This document shows positions 44,292 to 53,264 of a stretch of DNA of 64,000 nt, piece after piece (position 1 is the first letter of the stretch; each line of letters starts with the position of its first letter). The notes beneath the pieces were generated by a model. That model saw only the letters and a list, made by a program, of their open reading frames with translations. It made no database searches and was not told the origin of the DNA. The stretch comes from Christiangramia sp. OXR-203 (GTDB taxonomy: Bacteria > Bacteroidota > Bacteroidia > Flavobacteriales > Flavobacteriaceae): assembly GCF_034372165.1 (NCBI RefSeq), contig NZ_CP139698.1, forward strand, positions 1,302,001 through 1,366,000. The letters run 5' to 3'. A program made the translations under genes and the position numbers.

Positions 44292-44978
44292 GTGGATAAA
44301 TTATATCAGAATATTAATATTTCGGTGAATTCAGAACTATTTCTAAAAGATCCTGAGTCCAGCGAGTTGGGGAAAAAGATCGTAGGTCAGGGAATCCTTC
44401 TCATTGATGATATAGGTTTTGAGAAGTTCACCTTTAAAAAACTAGGTGTCAAGATCAAGTCAAACGAAAGTTCGATCTATAGATATTTCGAAAACAAGCA
44501 TAAGTTCCTGGTATATATAACCAACTGGTTCTGGGGCTGGAAAGAATTTCAATTGACCATGTCCACCTATGGGATTTCAAACTCCAATGAAAAATTACTG
44601 AAAGCCATCGAGGTGATCACGCATCCTGTTGTTCAGGATTTTAGATTTCAGCATATAAATGAGGTTGCCCTGAACCACATTATCATCAATGAATCTTCAA
44701 AATCTTATCTTACCAAAGAGGTGGAAACAGATAATAAAGAAGGTTATTTTTCCATTTACAAAAGACTGGTCACCAGAATTGCGGAAATGATTTCTGAAGT
44801 ATCTTCAGATTATGAATATTCTCTTAGCCTTTCCAGCATGGTTCTGGATGGCGCCTTACATCAGCATTTTCTGAAAGACCATATTCAGTCGATAACAGAC
44901 TGTTCAGAAAAGAAAAGTGTATCCAATTATTTTAAAGACCTCGTGATCAATACCCTAAAAATTGAACTCAATGGCTGA
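44292..44978 (+). CDS. TetR family regulator of the ABC/HlyD/TolC operon
   Basis: A 228-residue regulator with the HTH near residues 40-65 (FTFKKLGVKIKSNESSIYRYF, shown only in part as the motif ESSIYRYFENK). The long C-terminal ligand domain has no recognised specificity. The start is a GTG at 44292, fixed by the -7 element 17 bases upstream. The stop overlaps the ABC gene by 8 bases, so regulator and exporter are translated together. Repression by binding the palindrome over its own promoter is inferred. Confidence 0.85.
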   Translation: MDKLYQNINISVNSELFLKDPESSELGKKIVGQGILLIDDIGFEKFTFKKLGVKIKSNESSIYRYFENKHKFLVYITNWFWGWKEFQLTMSTYGISNSNEKLLKAIEVITHPVVQDFRFQHINEVALNHIIINESSKSYLTKEVETDNKEGYFSIYKRLVTRIAEMISEVSSDYEYSLSLSSMVLDGALHQHFLKDHIQSITDCSEKKSVSNYFKDLVINTLKIELNG

Positions 44979-46635
44979 AGAAAAAATGACCGCCTGGCAG
45001 CGCTTCGTTGGCCTGCTTAAGCTTGATAAAAAAGATTTTCTGCAAATTCTTTATTATGCAATTTTCGCCGGATTGGTAAACCTTTCGGTACCATTAGGAA
45101 TCCAGGCTATTGTAAACCTTATTCAGGGTGCTCGTATTACGACTTCATGGATAATTCTGGTAATTTTAGTGACTCTAGGGGTTGCATTCGTTGGTGTGCT
45201 TCAGCTAATGCAGATTAGGATTCTGGAGAACATTCAGCAGAAAATTTTCACCAGGGCCTCCTTTGAATTTACCTACAGATTTCCGAAGATCAAGATGTCT
45301 GAGCTTGAGAACTTTTATCCTCCGGAGCTCGCCAATAGATTCTTTGATGTAATCACCATTCAGAAGGGAATAGCCAAATTGGTACTGGACTTTCCAGCCG
45401 CAATTTTACAGATCGTTTTCGGATTAATACTGCTTTCACTGTACCACCCTTTCTTTATTTTCTACGGAATATTACTCGTGCTTCTTATATATCTGGTATT
45501 CAGATTCACAGCTAAACGAGGTTTGCATACAAGTATCAAAGAATCCAAAATGAAGTATAAGATCGCTCATTGGATTCAGGAAGTAGCCAGAACCTTAATT
45601 AGTTTTAAGGTAGCCGGGAAGACTAAACATGCTATTAATAAGAATGATGCACTGGTAACAAAATATCTTGAAGAGCGGGAGAGCCACTTCCAGGTACTTA
45701 AGCTTCAGTTTATTCAAATGGTTGGTTTCAAAACTCTGGTTACTGCCGGTTTGCTTTTAATTGGAGGTTTCCTGGTGCTTAATCAGCAAATGAATATCGG
45801 GCAGTTTGTAGCAGCAGAGATCATTATACTATTGATTATTAGCTCTGTGGAGAAAATGATCATGGGGCTTGAAAACTTTTACGATTTACTGACTTCCCTT
45901 GAAAAACTTGGTGAAGTAGTTGATAAAAAACTTGAAAGATCTGGTGGGGATACTTCTTTTGCTGAACATAAAGACCTGGAAATTGAACTTAAAAATATTG
46001 GTTTTAAAACACCTGATGGGCAGGAAGTTCTCAAGGATATTAATTTAACGATCAAGGCAGGGGAGAAGATACTGCTTAAAGGTCCAAATGGTTCCGGGAA
46101 ATCTTTATTACTAAGGATCATTGCGGGACTGGTAGAGCCAACCCAGGGAAAGATTTACGTGAACGGGATTTCGTTGAGGAATATAGATCTCAACTATTAT
46201 CATGGTTTGCTTGGGCAGTCGCTAACAGAGGAATCACTGTTTGAAGGTACTTTATTCGACAATCTAACTTTCGGTGATGATACGATTACTAATTCTGCGA
46301 TCTTTTCAGTTTTAGATAAAACTGGTCTAAAAGAATTTGTACGCCAACAACCCGATGGTCTGGAAACCTTAATTTATCCTGAAGGTATGAAATTACCTCA
46401 TACCATCGCCAAAAAAATCATTTTAGCCAGAACCTTATTGCGGGATCCAAGATTGTTGATTTTGAATGAACCTTTACACCAAATTGATTATGAAGATGAG
46501 AAACGTATTGTAGATCATCTAATGTCTGAAGATCAACAATGGTCTATCATAGTTGCCAGTGGAGACGAAGTATGGCAGAATCGTTGTAATCGTCATATCA
46601 TTCTTCGGGATGGTAAACTTGAATCTAATCTTTAA
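44971..46635 (+). CDS. ABC exporter (membrane plus ATPase domain) with degenerate ATPase motifs
   Basis: A 554-residue half-transporter: about six helices in residues 20-300, then an ATPase domain. Walker A is intact (GPNGSGKS, 371-378) and the Q-loop is present (LLGQSL). The LSGGQ signature is replaced by EGMKLPHTIAKK. Walker B Asp is Asn499 (LLILNEP), though the catalytic Glu500 is kept, and no switch His is seen where it should be (VASGDE, about 528-533). There is no C39 peptidase domain. With HlyD and TolC genes directly downstream it forms a type I-like export system; the cargo is unknown. I chose the ATG at 44971; 44962 is an alternative. Confidence 0.88.
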   Translation: MAEEKMTAWQRFVGLLKLDKKDFLQILYYAIFAGLVNLSVPLGIQAIVNLIQGARITTSWIILVILVTLGVAFVGVLQLMQIRILENIQQKIFTRASFEFTYRFPKIKMSELENFYPPELANRFFDVITIQKGIAKLVLDFPAAILQIVFGLILLSLYHPFFIFYGILLVLLIYLVFRFTAKRGLHTSIKESKMKYKIAHWIQEVARTLISFKVAGKTKHAINKNDALVTKYLEERESHFQVLKLQFIQMVGFKTLVTAGLLLIGGFLVLNQQMNIGQFVAAEIIILLIISSVEKMIMGLENFYDLLTSLEKLGEVVDKKLERSGGDTSFAEHKDLEIELKNIGFKTPDGQEVLKDINLTIKAGEKILLKGPNGSGKSLLLRIIAGLVEPTQGKIYVNGISLRNIDLNYYHGLLGQSLTEESLFEGTLFDNLTFGDDTITNSAIFSVLDKTGLKEFVRQQPDGLETLIYPEGMKLPHTIAKKIILARTLLRDPRLLILNEPLHQIDYEDEKRIVDHLMSEDQQWSIIVASGDEVWQNRCNRHIILRDGKLESNL

Positions 46636-46640
46636 AGACT

Positions 46641-47993
46641 ATGCTTAATATCACCAGAAATCCATTGAATGAGCAGGTTGACCTAAGTCAATTCAAAGCC
46701 GGGAAAAAGGTTCTGCATACAAGACACTTTAAATACTTCAACAGATTCCTGAAGTTCTCTGCGATCTTCGGCGTTATCGTACTTTTTCTTCCGTGGACCC
46801 AGACGATATCAGGAAATGGTTCTGTGACTACTTTAAGTCCAGAGCAAAGACCACAAACAATACAGTCGGTCATTCCTGGTAAGATCGAAAAATGGTTCGT
46901 AAATGAAGGAGATTATGTTGAAAAAGGAGATACGATCCTTCATATAACCGAAGTTAAAAACGAATATTTTGATCCATCGCTGGTAGAAAGAACTGGTGAT
47001 CAGGTAGCTTCCAAGTCTAATTCCCTGAAATCCTATGATCAAAAGATCTCTGCTTTAGGCACGCAATTACAGGCCTTAGCACAGGAACGGGAACTTAAGC
47101 TGGAACAGGCAAGAAACAAATTGGAGCAGGCAAAACTGAAAACTAAAAGTGATAGCATTGACCTGCAGGCTGCTAAAACAAATCTGAGCATTGCTGAAAC
47201 TCAGTTTAATCGTACTAAAACCCTTCAGGAAGAAGGTTTGAAAGCGATGACCGATGTAGAAGAAAAGCGACTTAAACTACAGGAAACTCAGGCGAAACTA
47301 ATTTCGCAAGAGAATAAGCTAATGGCAAGTAGAAATGATATCATTAATGCCAGGATCGAAATTAATCGTACTGCTGCAGAGTATAGTGATAAGATTTCCA
47401 AGATTCAAAGTGATCGTTCCTCTGCAGAATCAGGTAAATTCGATGCTCAGGCTGAAGTGAGTAAACTCCAGAACGCTTATACGAATTATGAAATGAGGCA
47501 GGATCTCTACTATGTCAAAGCGCCGCAGAACGGGTATATAAACAAGGCTATTAAAGCCGGGATCGGTGAAACTTTTAAGGAAGGAGAGCAGCTGGTAAAT
47601 ATCATGCCTTCAGATTATGACCTCGCCGTGGAAACATTTGTAAAGCCAATTGACCTACCATTATTACATAAAGGTGAAGAGGTTAGAGTACAGTTTGATG
47701 GTTGGCCTGCGATCGTATTCAGCGGTTGGCCGAATGTATCTTACGGTACTTACGGTGCAAAAGTGGTTGCTATAGAGAATTTTATTAGTCCGAATGGGAA
47801 GTACAGAGTACTACTGGCACCAGATGAAAATGATCACGATTGGCCAGATGCTTTAAGAGTGGGTTCCGGGGCGAATACTCTGGCGCTACTGGAAGACGTG
47901 CCTATCTGGTATGAATTATGGCGACATTTAAATGGTTTCCCTCCAAATTATTATACTCCGGAAAATAAAACTGAAACCGACAAGAAGAAATGA
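46641..47993 (+). CDS. HlyD family membrane-fusion (periplasmic adaptor) protein
   Basis: A 450-residue adaptor with one N-terminal helix (about residues 34-52) anchoring it in the inner membrane. A lipoyl-like half follows (VIPGKIEKWFVNEGDYVEKGD), then a long coiled coil of about 200 residues and the second lipoyl half (YVKAPQNGYINKAIKAGIGE). The C-terminal beta-barrel region ends in a DKKK tail. It joins the ABC protein to the TolC homologue. It starts 5 bases after the ABC gene and overlaps the tolC gene by 4. Confidence 0.92.
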   Translation: MLNITRNPLNEQVDLSQFKAGKKVLHTRHFKYFNRFLKFSAIFGVIVLFLPWTQTISGNGSVTTLSPEQRPQTIQSVIPGKIEKWFVNEGDYVEKGDTILHITEVKNEYFDPSLVERTGDQVASKSNSLKSYDQKISALGTQLQALAQERELKLEQARNKLEQAKLKTKSDSIDLQAAKTNLSIAETQFNRTKTLQEEGLKAMTDVEEKRLKLQETQAKLISQENKLMASRNDIINARIEINRTAAEYSDKISKIQSDRSSAESGKFDAQAEVSKLQNAYTNYEMRQDLYYVKAPQNGYINKAIKAGIGETFKEGEQLVNIMPSDYDLAVETFVKPIDLPLLHKGEEVRVQFDGWPAIVFSGWPNVSYGTYGAKVVAIENFISPNGKYRVLLAPDENDHDWPDALRVGSGANTLALLEDVPIWYELWRHLNGFPPNYYTPENKTETDKKK

Positions 47994-49378
47994 GTTTAAA
48001 CAAGACTTTTCTTATTGCCTTGCTTTTTCTGCCTATGTTACAATATGGCCAGACTCAGGATAGTATTGTTCTGAATTTTGAAGAATACCTGCAGATGGTA
48101 AAAACCTTTCATCCGGTAGTTAGACAGGCCAGACTGAAAGCCGATCTTGGTGATGCTGAATTGCTAAAGGCTAGAGGTGGCTTTGACCCGAAGATAGAAG
48201 CTAATTATGATCGAAAGGACTTTAAAGATACCCGGTATTTTGACCTTTTCAATGCAGCTTTTAAGATCCCAACATGGTATGGAGTTGAACTGAAGGCAAA
48301 ATTTGAACAGAACGAAGGTTTCTATTTGAATCCGCAGAACAATGTACCAGATGATGGTTTATTTGCAGCAGGAATTTCTGTACCTATAGGACAGGGTTTG
48401 TTTATCAACGAGCGTATGGCTGCTTTAAAACAGGCAAAAGCATACCAGCAGCAATCTCTTGCAGATCAACAACTGGCGGTGAACAAAGTTCTTTATGACG
48501 CATCTGTAGCTTATTTTGACTGGATTAGCGCGTATAGGGAGCTTAAGTTGTACAACAACTTTATTGAAAATGCGCAGTTTCGATATGACGGAATCCTTTC
48601 CAGTTTTGAAGTAGGGGATAAGCCTGCTATTGATACTCTGGAAGCCGATATTCAAATACAGGACCGTAAGTTAAGCCTGGAACAGGCACGATTGAAGTTT
48701 TTCAAGGCTTCTCAACAATTAGGAACTTATTTATGGGCTGAAAATAATACACCTCTAGTAACTAGGGAACGTGTATATCCTGAGGATGCGTTATTTGAAA
48801 ATAGCACGATTCCTGCCGAGTTCTTAAGTGATACTGAAATTCCCACGCACCCGAAAATTCGGTCATTGGAGTATAAGGTAGAAATTCTGGAATTTGACAG
48901 AAGATTGAAAGCAAACAAATTACTCCCAAAGCTGGATCTGGAATACAATTTTTTAAGTGGCGATCCCGATATTTTAAGAAGTTTTGTCAATGAGAATTAT
49001 AAAGTTGGTGTAAACTTCAGTATTCCTTTATTCCTTCGGAAAGAACGCGGGGATCTACAAAAATCGAAAATCAAACTTCAGGATGCAGAATTAGAATTAT
49101 ATAGCGAACAACTCAATCTTCAGAATAAAATAAGGGCGCTGAAAGAACAATTTTTGTCTTACCAGGAACAGGTGTTGATGATCAATCAACTTGTAGAAAA
49201 TTACGAAATCATGCTTAATGCTGAAGAACGAAAGCTGCAACTTGGCGAAAGTTCTGTTTTCCTCGTCAATACCCGGGAAAAAAGTTTGATAAGTGCACGA
49301 CTGAAGCAAATTAGCGTGCAGGAGAAACTCTGGAACACCCGCGCTGAACTTACTCAGGTTCTGGCAATTCTGGACTAA
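47990..49378 (+). CDS. TolC family outer-membrane efflux protein
   Basis: A 462-residue outer-membrane channel protein. A Sec signal peptide is present (KTFLIALLFLPML, cleavage near QYGQ). Two outer-membrane efflux repeats with long coiled-coil helices follow, ending in DTLEADIQIQDRKLSLEQA and the later LISARLKQISVQEKL stretch. It is the last gene of the TetR-ABC-HlyD-TolC operon. No terminator is obvious in the 55 bases before the convergent gene. Confidence 0.92.
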   Translation: MSLNKTFLIALLFLPMLQYGQTQDSIVLNFEEYLQMVKTFHPVVRQARLKADLGDAELLKARGGFDPKIEANYDRKDFKDTRYFDLFNAAFKIPTWYGVELKAKFEQNEGFYLNPQNNVPDDGLFAAGISVPIGQGLFINERMAALKQAKAYQQQSLADQQLAVNKVLYDASVAYFDWISAYRELKLYNNFIENAQFRYDGILSSFEVGDKPAIDTLEADIQIQDRKLSLEQARLKFFKASQQLGTYLWAENNTPLVTRERVYPEDALFENSTIPAEFLSDTEIPTHPKIRSLEYKVEILEFDRRLKANKLLPKLDLEYNFLSGDPDILRSFVNENYKVGVNFSIPLFLRKERGDLQKSKIKLQDAELELYSEQLNLQNKIRALKEQFLSYQEQVLMINQLVENYEIMLNAEERKLQLGESSVFLVNTREKSLISARLKQISVQEKLWNTRAELTQVLAILD

Positions 49379-49433
49379 TTTATTGGTATCTGCTTCAGAA
49401 GTTGGTAATTAATAAGGGGTAAATCTGGAATTA

Positions 49434-49886
49434 TTAAAGAAATCTTGGAGTGTGTCGCGAATATTCAGCATACTCCGGATACTTCAGTAGTAATAAACGC
49501 TCTTCATATTTTGATTTGAAGTAAAATAGAATAAACAGCAGTACCGTAATGATCAGTCGAAATACCGATTCAGAAAAAATTCCGAAGCTAGAAGCAGAGA
49601 GAACTATTGAAGTATAAATTGGATGCCTGGATAGCGAAAATGCATCTTTGGTAATCAATTTCCCGCTATCTACTGGTGTAGGGAACACAGACAACATATT
49701 TCTAAATTGAAATAGCGTAAAAAAAGCCAGCCCAATCCCTAATATTCCGGGAATTAAACCGATCATTCTTAACCAATCAGGGATATTTAATCTAAAGAGA
49801 TCTACCGGTATAAAATAAATAAGGAATAATAGTAACTGCAGGCCTACGAAATAGTAATCCTTCACCTGTAAATTCCCAAAGCGCAT
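49434..49886 (-). CDS. Isoprenylcysteine carboxyl methyltransferase-like membrane protein
   Basis: A 150-residue membrane protein with about four or five helices. The C-terminal motif LSRHPIYTSIV and the end region EERLLLLKYPEYAEYSR match the ICMT/phospholipid methyltransferase superfamily, in which these residues bind SAM at the membrane. Bacterial members methylate lipids or unknown substrates. It is 4 bases after the DUF2490 gene and probably the last gene of an operon that starts with the broken rhodanese gene. Confidence 0.82.
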   Translation of the reverse strand: MRFGNLQVKDYYFVGLQLLLFLIYFIPVDLFRLNIPDWLRMIGLIPGILGIGLAFFTLFQFRNMLSVFPTPVDSGKLITKDAFSLSRHPIYTSIVLSASSFGIFSESVFRLIITVLLFILFYFKSKYEERLLLLKYPEYAEYSRHTPRFL

Positions 49887-49890
49887 CAGT

Positions 49891-50604
49891 CTAAAAGGTA
49901 TAACTTAAGATGGCATCCCAAATATGCCTGTGCAGGTTATTTCCAGATCTAGGTAACACAATAAAATGATAGCCAGAGGTAATGTTCAGGCCTTTCGCTA
50001 TTCCTATTTGCGGTCCTATAAAAATCCAATTTTGGTCTACTGTGTCTGGTAAGATCCCAGAATTAAAATTTAGAAATAACTCATCGTACGCGACTATGGA
50101 TATGTTAGGGTTTTTCAAGACATCTATACTAGCTGTCAAGCGGTATCTGAGTCGGGTTTGATAATTACTACCATCAATTAGTTCCTGGCCACCACGCTCT
50201 ACGATAGCATCGATAAAACGTTCTTCTACTCTCAATCGATGATTAAAATTCATCAATCCAATTTCGTGGTTCAGTGCCACCTGTTGCCAGAGATTATGCT
50301 CGTAAAAATCTGGTTTGGCGATGTTGATATTTTGATCATTATGCAAGTAACTATACCCGGCAGCAAAACTAAAAATACTATCGAGTCGATAGTCGACAGA
50401 TGGGCGAATTACAGTTTGTTCGTGATACTTAAGAAAAGAAGTGGTACGATGATGATATTCGAGCCTTACATTCCAGTCCTCGCCAATATTCTTAGTTAGA
50501 AAAGCAGCATTCCAGCTACCGTATTCCTGTCTATCCTGAGTATAACCTGAAATTGTAAAGCCTAATATTGAGAGTAAGATGATTGCGTAATTTATTTTTC
50601 TCAT
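49891..50604 (-). CDS. DUF2490 family outer-membrane-like protein
   Basis: A 237-residue exported protein with a Sec signal (INYAIILLSILGFTISG, cleavage near YTQD). The sequence alternates polar and aromatic residues (EYGSWNAAF, RLEYHHRT, RYRLTASID) and ends in an aromatic residue (ILSYTF), which suggests an outer-membrane beta-barrel. It matches my recollection of DUF2490. Function is unknown. It lies 9 bases downstream of the rhodanese gene. Confidence 0.78.
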   Translation of the reverse strand: MRKINYAIILLSILGFTISGYTQDRQEYGSWNAAFLTKNIGEDWNVRLEYHHRTTSFLKYHEQTVIRPSVDYRLDSIFSFAAGYSYLHNDQNINIAKPDFYEHNLWQQVALNHEIGLMNFNHRLRVEERFIDAIVERGGQELIDGSNYQTRLRYRLTASIDVLKNPNISIVAYDELFLNFNSGILPDTVDQNWIFIGPQIGIAKGLNITSGYHFIVLPRSGNNLHRHIWDAILSYTF

Positions 50605-50613
50605 GAATTTTGT

Positions 50614-50960
50614 TTAGAGATCATAACCTGAGATTCCTCCTCTTAACTCATAGATCTTCGTAAATCCGTTGCGCGACAAAAGCCTGGCTGCCTTCATACT
50701 TCTCATTCCCGACTGGCAGTAGAGATAGACAGGCTCAGATTTTGACCAGTGAAAAGATGCTTGTAGAAAATTATTCTTTTGCATAAGGTCATGATTGATC
50801 GCGCCAGGATTACACCGTTAGCGAATTCTCTTTTTGTACGTACATCAATAAGTTTCCCAGAATTTTTTGATATGGCTTTCTTGAAATCATCCGGATCTAA
50901 CCTGACTATGTTATGATTTGTGTTTTGCTGACTTAGAAATAATCTTCGGAAGAGGTTCAT
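50614..50960 (-). pseudogene. Rhodanese-domain protein interrupted by a one-base frameshift
   Basis: Would be a 115-residue single-domain rhodanese. The first frame runs from the ATG at 50960 through KLIDVRTKREFANGVI. It then loses homology, and the -1/+1 frame continues with PGAINHDL, the active-site loop LYCQSGMRS and ELRGGISGYDL to a stop at 50614. Restoring one G in the plus-strand GG at 50807-50808 (CCC instead of CC in the gene) rebuilds an unbroken protein. The active Cys lies after the break, so the product as read is dead. This may be a sequencing indel or a real mutation; the 9-base spacing to DUF2490 suggests the operon is otherwise intact. Confidence 0.85.
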
Positions 50961-50972
50961 CTAATTTTTTTA

Positions 50973-50980
50973 CAAAAGTA
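50973..50980 (-). promoter_or_regulatory. -7 element upstream of the rhodanese gene
   Basis: TACTTTTG on the minus strand (plus CAAAAGTA), an exact TAnnTTTG, 13 bases before the ATG. No TTG is seen at the normal upstream spacing. Confidence 0.4.
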
Positions 50981-50998
50981 AGATAGAATTGCTGCCTG

Positions 50999-51029
50999 TT
51001 GAGTAACATTAGTTGCTTCTCTATCTTTG
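50999..51029 (+). promoter_or_regulatory. Promoter of the methyltransferase gene
   Basis: TTG at 50999-51001, 20-base spacer, TATCTTTG at 51022-51029: both boxes fit the Bacteroidota sigma consensus. Start of transcription near 51036 leaves a 13-base leader and rules out the earlier in-frame start at 51013. Confidence 0.7.
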
Positions 51030-51048
51030 TTCCGAAAATAAGACTCCA

Positions 51049-51636
51049 ATGGAAGAATCACAAATATTTCAGTATATACAAAATATGGATATCTACCTGA
51101 TCGACCAGATCATGAAGCAGAAGTATAAGCGAAGCGATAGAATACTTGATGCAGGTTGTGGTGAAGGTAGAAATCTAAGATGGTTCGCAGGATTCGATTA
51201 TAATATTTGGGGAATTGACATGGACCTGGAAAGATTGCGTTTAGCGAAGGAAATTTTCCCAAAATTGCAGGCGAGGTTGATGCCTGCAAAACTTTCAGAA
51301 ATACCATTTCCAGATGCTCATTTTGATCATATTATTTGCAGCGCTGTACTTCATTTTGCTGAAGATGAAAATCATTTTTATAGAATGTTTTCAGAATTGA
51401 TAAGAGTTCTGAAGCCTACAGGAAGTATTTTTATTAGAACAGCTTCTAATATTGGTTTGCTGAAGGCTACAGTAGAGTTATCTGATTCATATAATGATTG
51501 GAAAGCAGGCTATTATTTAGACAGGGAGACTATTTCTCAATTAATCAACAAATACGATCTCAAACTGCTGGAACCTGTAAAGACTACGAATGTTCAGGAT
51601 ATTAGAGCAATGTCAACCCTGGTTTTACAAAAGTAA
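51049..51636 (+). CDS. Class I SAM-dependent methyltransferase
   Basis: A 195-residue methyltransferase. Motif I is LDAGCGEGRNLRWF near residue 34, motif II is WGIDMDLERL, and a methyltransferase-11 type motif IICSAVLHF sits near residue 100. The substrate is not clear; it resembles TehB-like and small-molecule methyltransferases. The ATG at 51049 is set by the promoter just upstream. It is convergent with the persulfide dioxygenase gene. Confidence 0.85.
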   Translation: MEESQIFQYIQNMDIYLIDQIMKQKYKRSDRILDAGCGEGRNLRWFAGFDYNIWGIDMDLERLRLAKEIFPKLQARLMPAKLSEIPFPDAHFDHIICSAVLHFAEDENHFYRMFSELIRVLKPTGSIFIRTASNIGLLKATVELSDSYNDWKAGYYLDRETISQLINKYDLKLLEPVKTTNVQDIRAMSTLVLQK

Positions 51637-51677
51637 AGGCGATCAAAATGACCGCCTCATGTATTTAAAATTATCGC

Positions 51678-53081
51678 TTATAGCGTCGATGGACATACAT
51701 AGTCCGTCGTTTCTAGACCAGCTTCCCTGATGGCTTTAAAACCACCCTGTACATCGACAAGATTATGAATTCCCCTACTTTTTAAAATTGATGCGGCGAT
51801 CATACTACGGTAACCACCCGCGCAATGAAGATAAAATTTCTCATTTTCAGGGTATTCTGATAGGTGCTCATTTATCTCGGAAAGAGATGTGTGAACTGCA
51901 TTAGGCAAGTGTTCAGATTGAAATTCGCCTGGTTTTCTTACGTCAAAAACAGGTGCATCTTCTACAATTGACTTCAGGTCTATCGCACTGATCGTTTCCA
52001 CAGTATCGGTTTCCTTAGAAGCATCGATCCACGATTTGAAACCACCTTTAAGATAGCCAATGGTATTATCGAAACCTACTCTGGACAATCTGGTGATCGC
52101 TTCTTCAATTCTGTCTTCATCACCAATTAATAGAATTGTTTGTGCAACGTCTTTTATAAGATCGCCTACCCATGGGGCAAAACTGCCATCAAGACCTATG
52201 AAAATCGAGCCTGGAATATGTGACTTTGCAAATTCATCCTGGTGTCTAATATCCAGCATTACTGCAGCTGTCTCATTCGCAGCCGCTTCAAATGCTTCAG
52301 GACTTAGTGCCTGCAATCCTTTAGCCATTACTTTATCGATACTTTCGTAACCTTCTTTATTTAGCTTAACATTCATTGGAAAGTAGGCAGGAGGAGGTAG
52401 CAATCCATCAGTCACTTCTTTCACAAATTCAGCTTTGGTCATATCTGCTCTAAGAGCGTAATTCATTTTCTTCTGGTTACCCAGGGTGTCCACCGTTTCC
52501 TTTATCATGTTCTTTCCACAGGCAGAACCTGCTCCATGGGCGGGATATACTATAATATCATCTGCAAGCGGCATGATCTTTTCCCGCAGACTATCAAATA
52601 GTATTCCTGCGAGTTCTTCCTGGGTCATACTAGCGGCCTTTTGCGCAAGATCTGGACGGCCAACGTCTCCAAGGAAAAGTGTATCTCCTGTGAATAAGGC
52701 GTGGGCCTTACCATTTTCATCCTTCAGTAAATAGGTCGTGCTTTCCATCGTATGTCCAGGAGTATGCAGTACTTTGATCGTCAACTTACCAAGGTTAAAT
52801 TCCTGTCCATCTTCAGCAACGATCGCTTCAAATTCTGGATTCGCATCTGGCCCGTAGATGATAGGTGCGTTTGTTTTTTCTGAAAGCGTTACGTGACCCG
52901 AAACAAAATCAGCATGAAAATGTGTTTCAAAAATATAGCTAAGTTTTGCGCCAGCTTCAGTTAACCTGTCCAGGTATGGCTGAACTTCCCTTAGCGGATC
53001 TATAATAGCGACTTCTCCATCACTTTCTATGTAATAAGCGCCCTGAGCCAGGCATCCCGTATAAATTTGTTCGATTTTCAC
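51678..53081 (-). CDS. Persulfide dioxygenase-type metallo-beta-lactamase with two rhodanese domains
   Basis: A 467-residue protein for sulfide/persulfide oxidation. The N-terminal MBL domain has THFHADFVSGH with His54, His56, Asp58 and His63. Two rhodanese domains follow: the first (about 270-355) has no active cysteine (ILLIGDED), the second (about 370-465) has one in LHCAGGYRS. The start is a GTG at 53081, where family homology begins (MKIEQIYTGCLAQG); the longer frame to 53138 is excluded by the promoter at 53102-53129. ETHE1-like enzymes oxidise glutathione persulfide to sulfite. Confidence 0.92.
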   Translation of the reverse strand: MKIEQIYTGCLAQGAYYIESDGEVAIIDPLREVQPYLDRLTEAGAKLSYIFETHFHADFVSGHVTLSEKTNAPIIYGPDANPEFEAIVAEDGQEFNLGKLTIKVLHTPGHTMESTTYLLKDENGKAHALFTGDTLFLGDVGRPDLAQKAASMTQEELAGILFDSLREKIMPLADDIIVYPAHGAGSACGKNMIKETVDTLGNQKKMNYALRADMTKAEFVKEVTDGLLPPPAYFPMNVKLNKEGYESIDKVMAKGLQALSPEAFEAAANETAAVMLDIRHQDEFAKSHIPGSIFIGLDGSFAPWVGDLIKDVAQTILLIGDEDRIEEAITRLSRVGFDNTIGYLKGGFKSWIDASKETDTVETISAIDLKSIVEDAPVFDVRKPGEFQSEHLPNAVHTSLSEINEHLSEYPENEKFYLHCAGGYRSMIAASILKSRGIHNLVDVQGGFKAIREAGLETTDYVCPSTL

Positions 53082-53101
53082 AATAGTAGCGTTTAATAAA
53101 G

Positions 53102-53129
53102 CAAAGATAGGACTGCAAAATGAAAGCAA
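53102..53129 (-). promoter_or_regulatory. Promoter of the persulfide dioxygenase gene
   Basis: On the minus strand TTG (53129-53127), 17-base spacer, TATCTTTG (53109-53102). Transcription near 53096 gives a leader of about 15 bases before the GTG start. A second exact -7 (TACTTTTG, 53134-53127) overlaps the upstream box. Confidence 0.65.
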
Positions 53130-53264
53130 AAGTAACATTGGTCACCTAAAGCTGTTTTTACTGCCAATCGTGTGCTTAACAAAGAGATAATGCTAGCCCG
53201 CTTTTATTAAAATAGCTGAAACACCAATTCAAAACAGAGCAATTAAATTTCCATAAACTAATGT

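Noticed and set aside
51637-51677. Hairpin AGGCG...CGCCT after the methyltransferase gene
   Set aside because: One internal mismatch and no T-run on either strand; too weak to call as a terminator.
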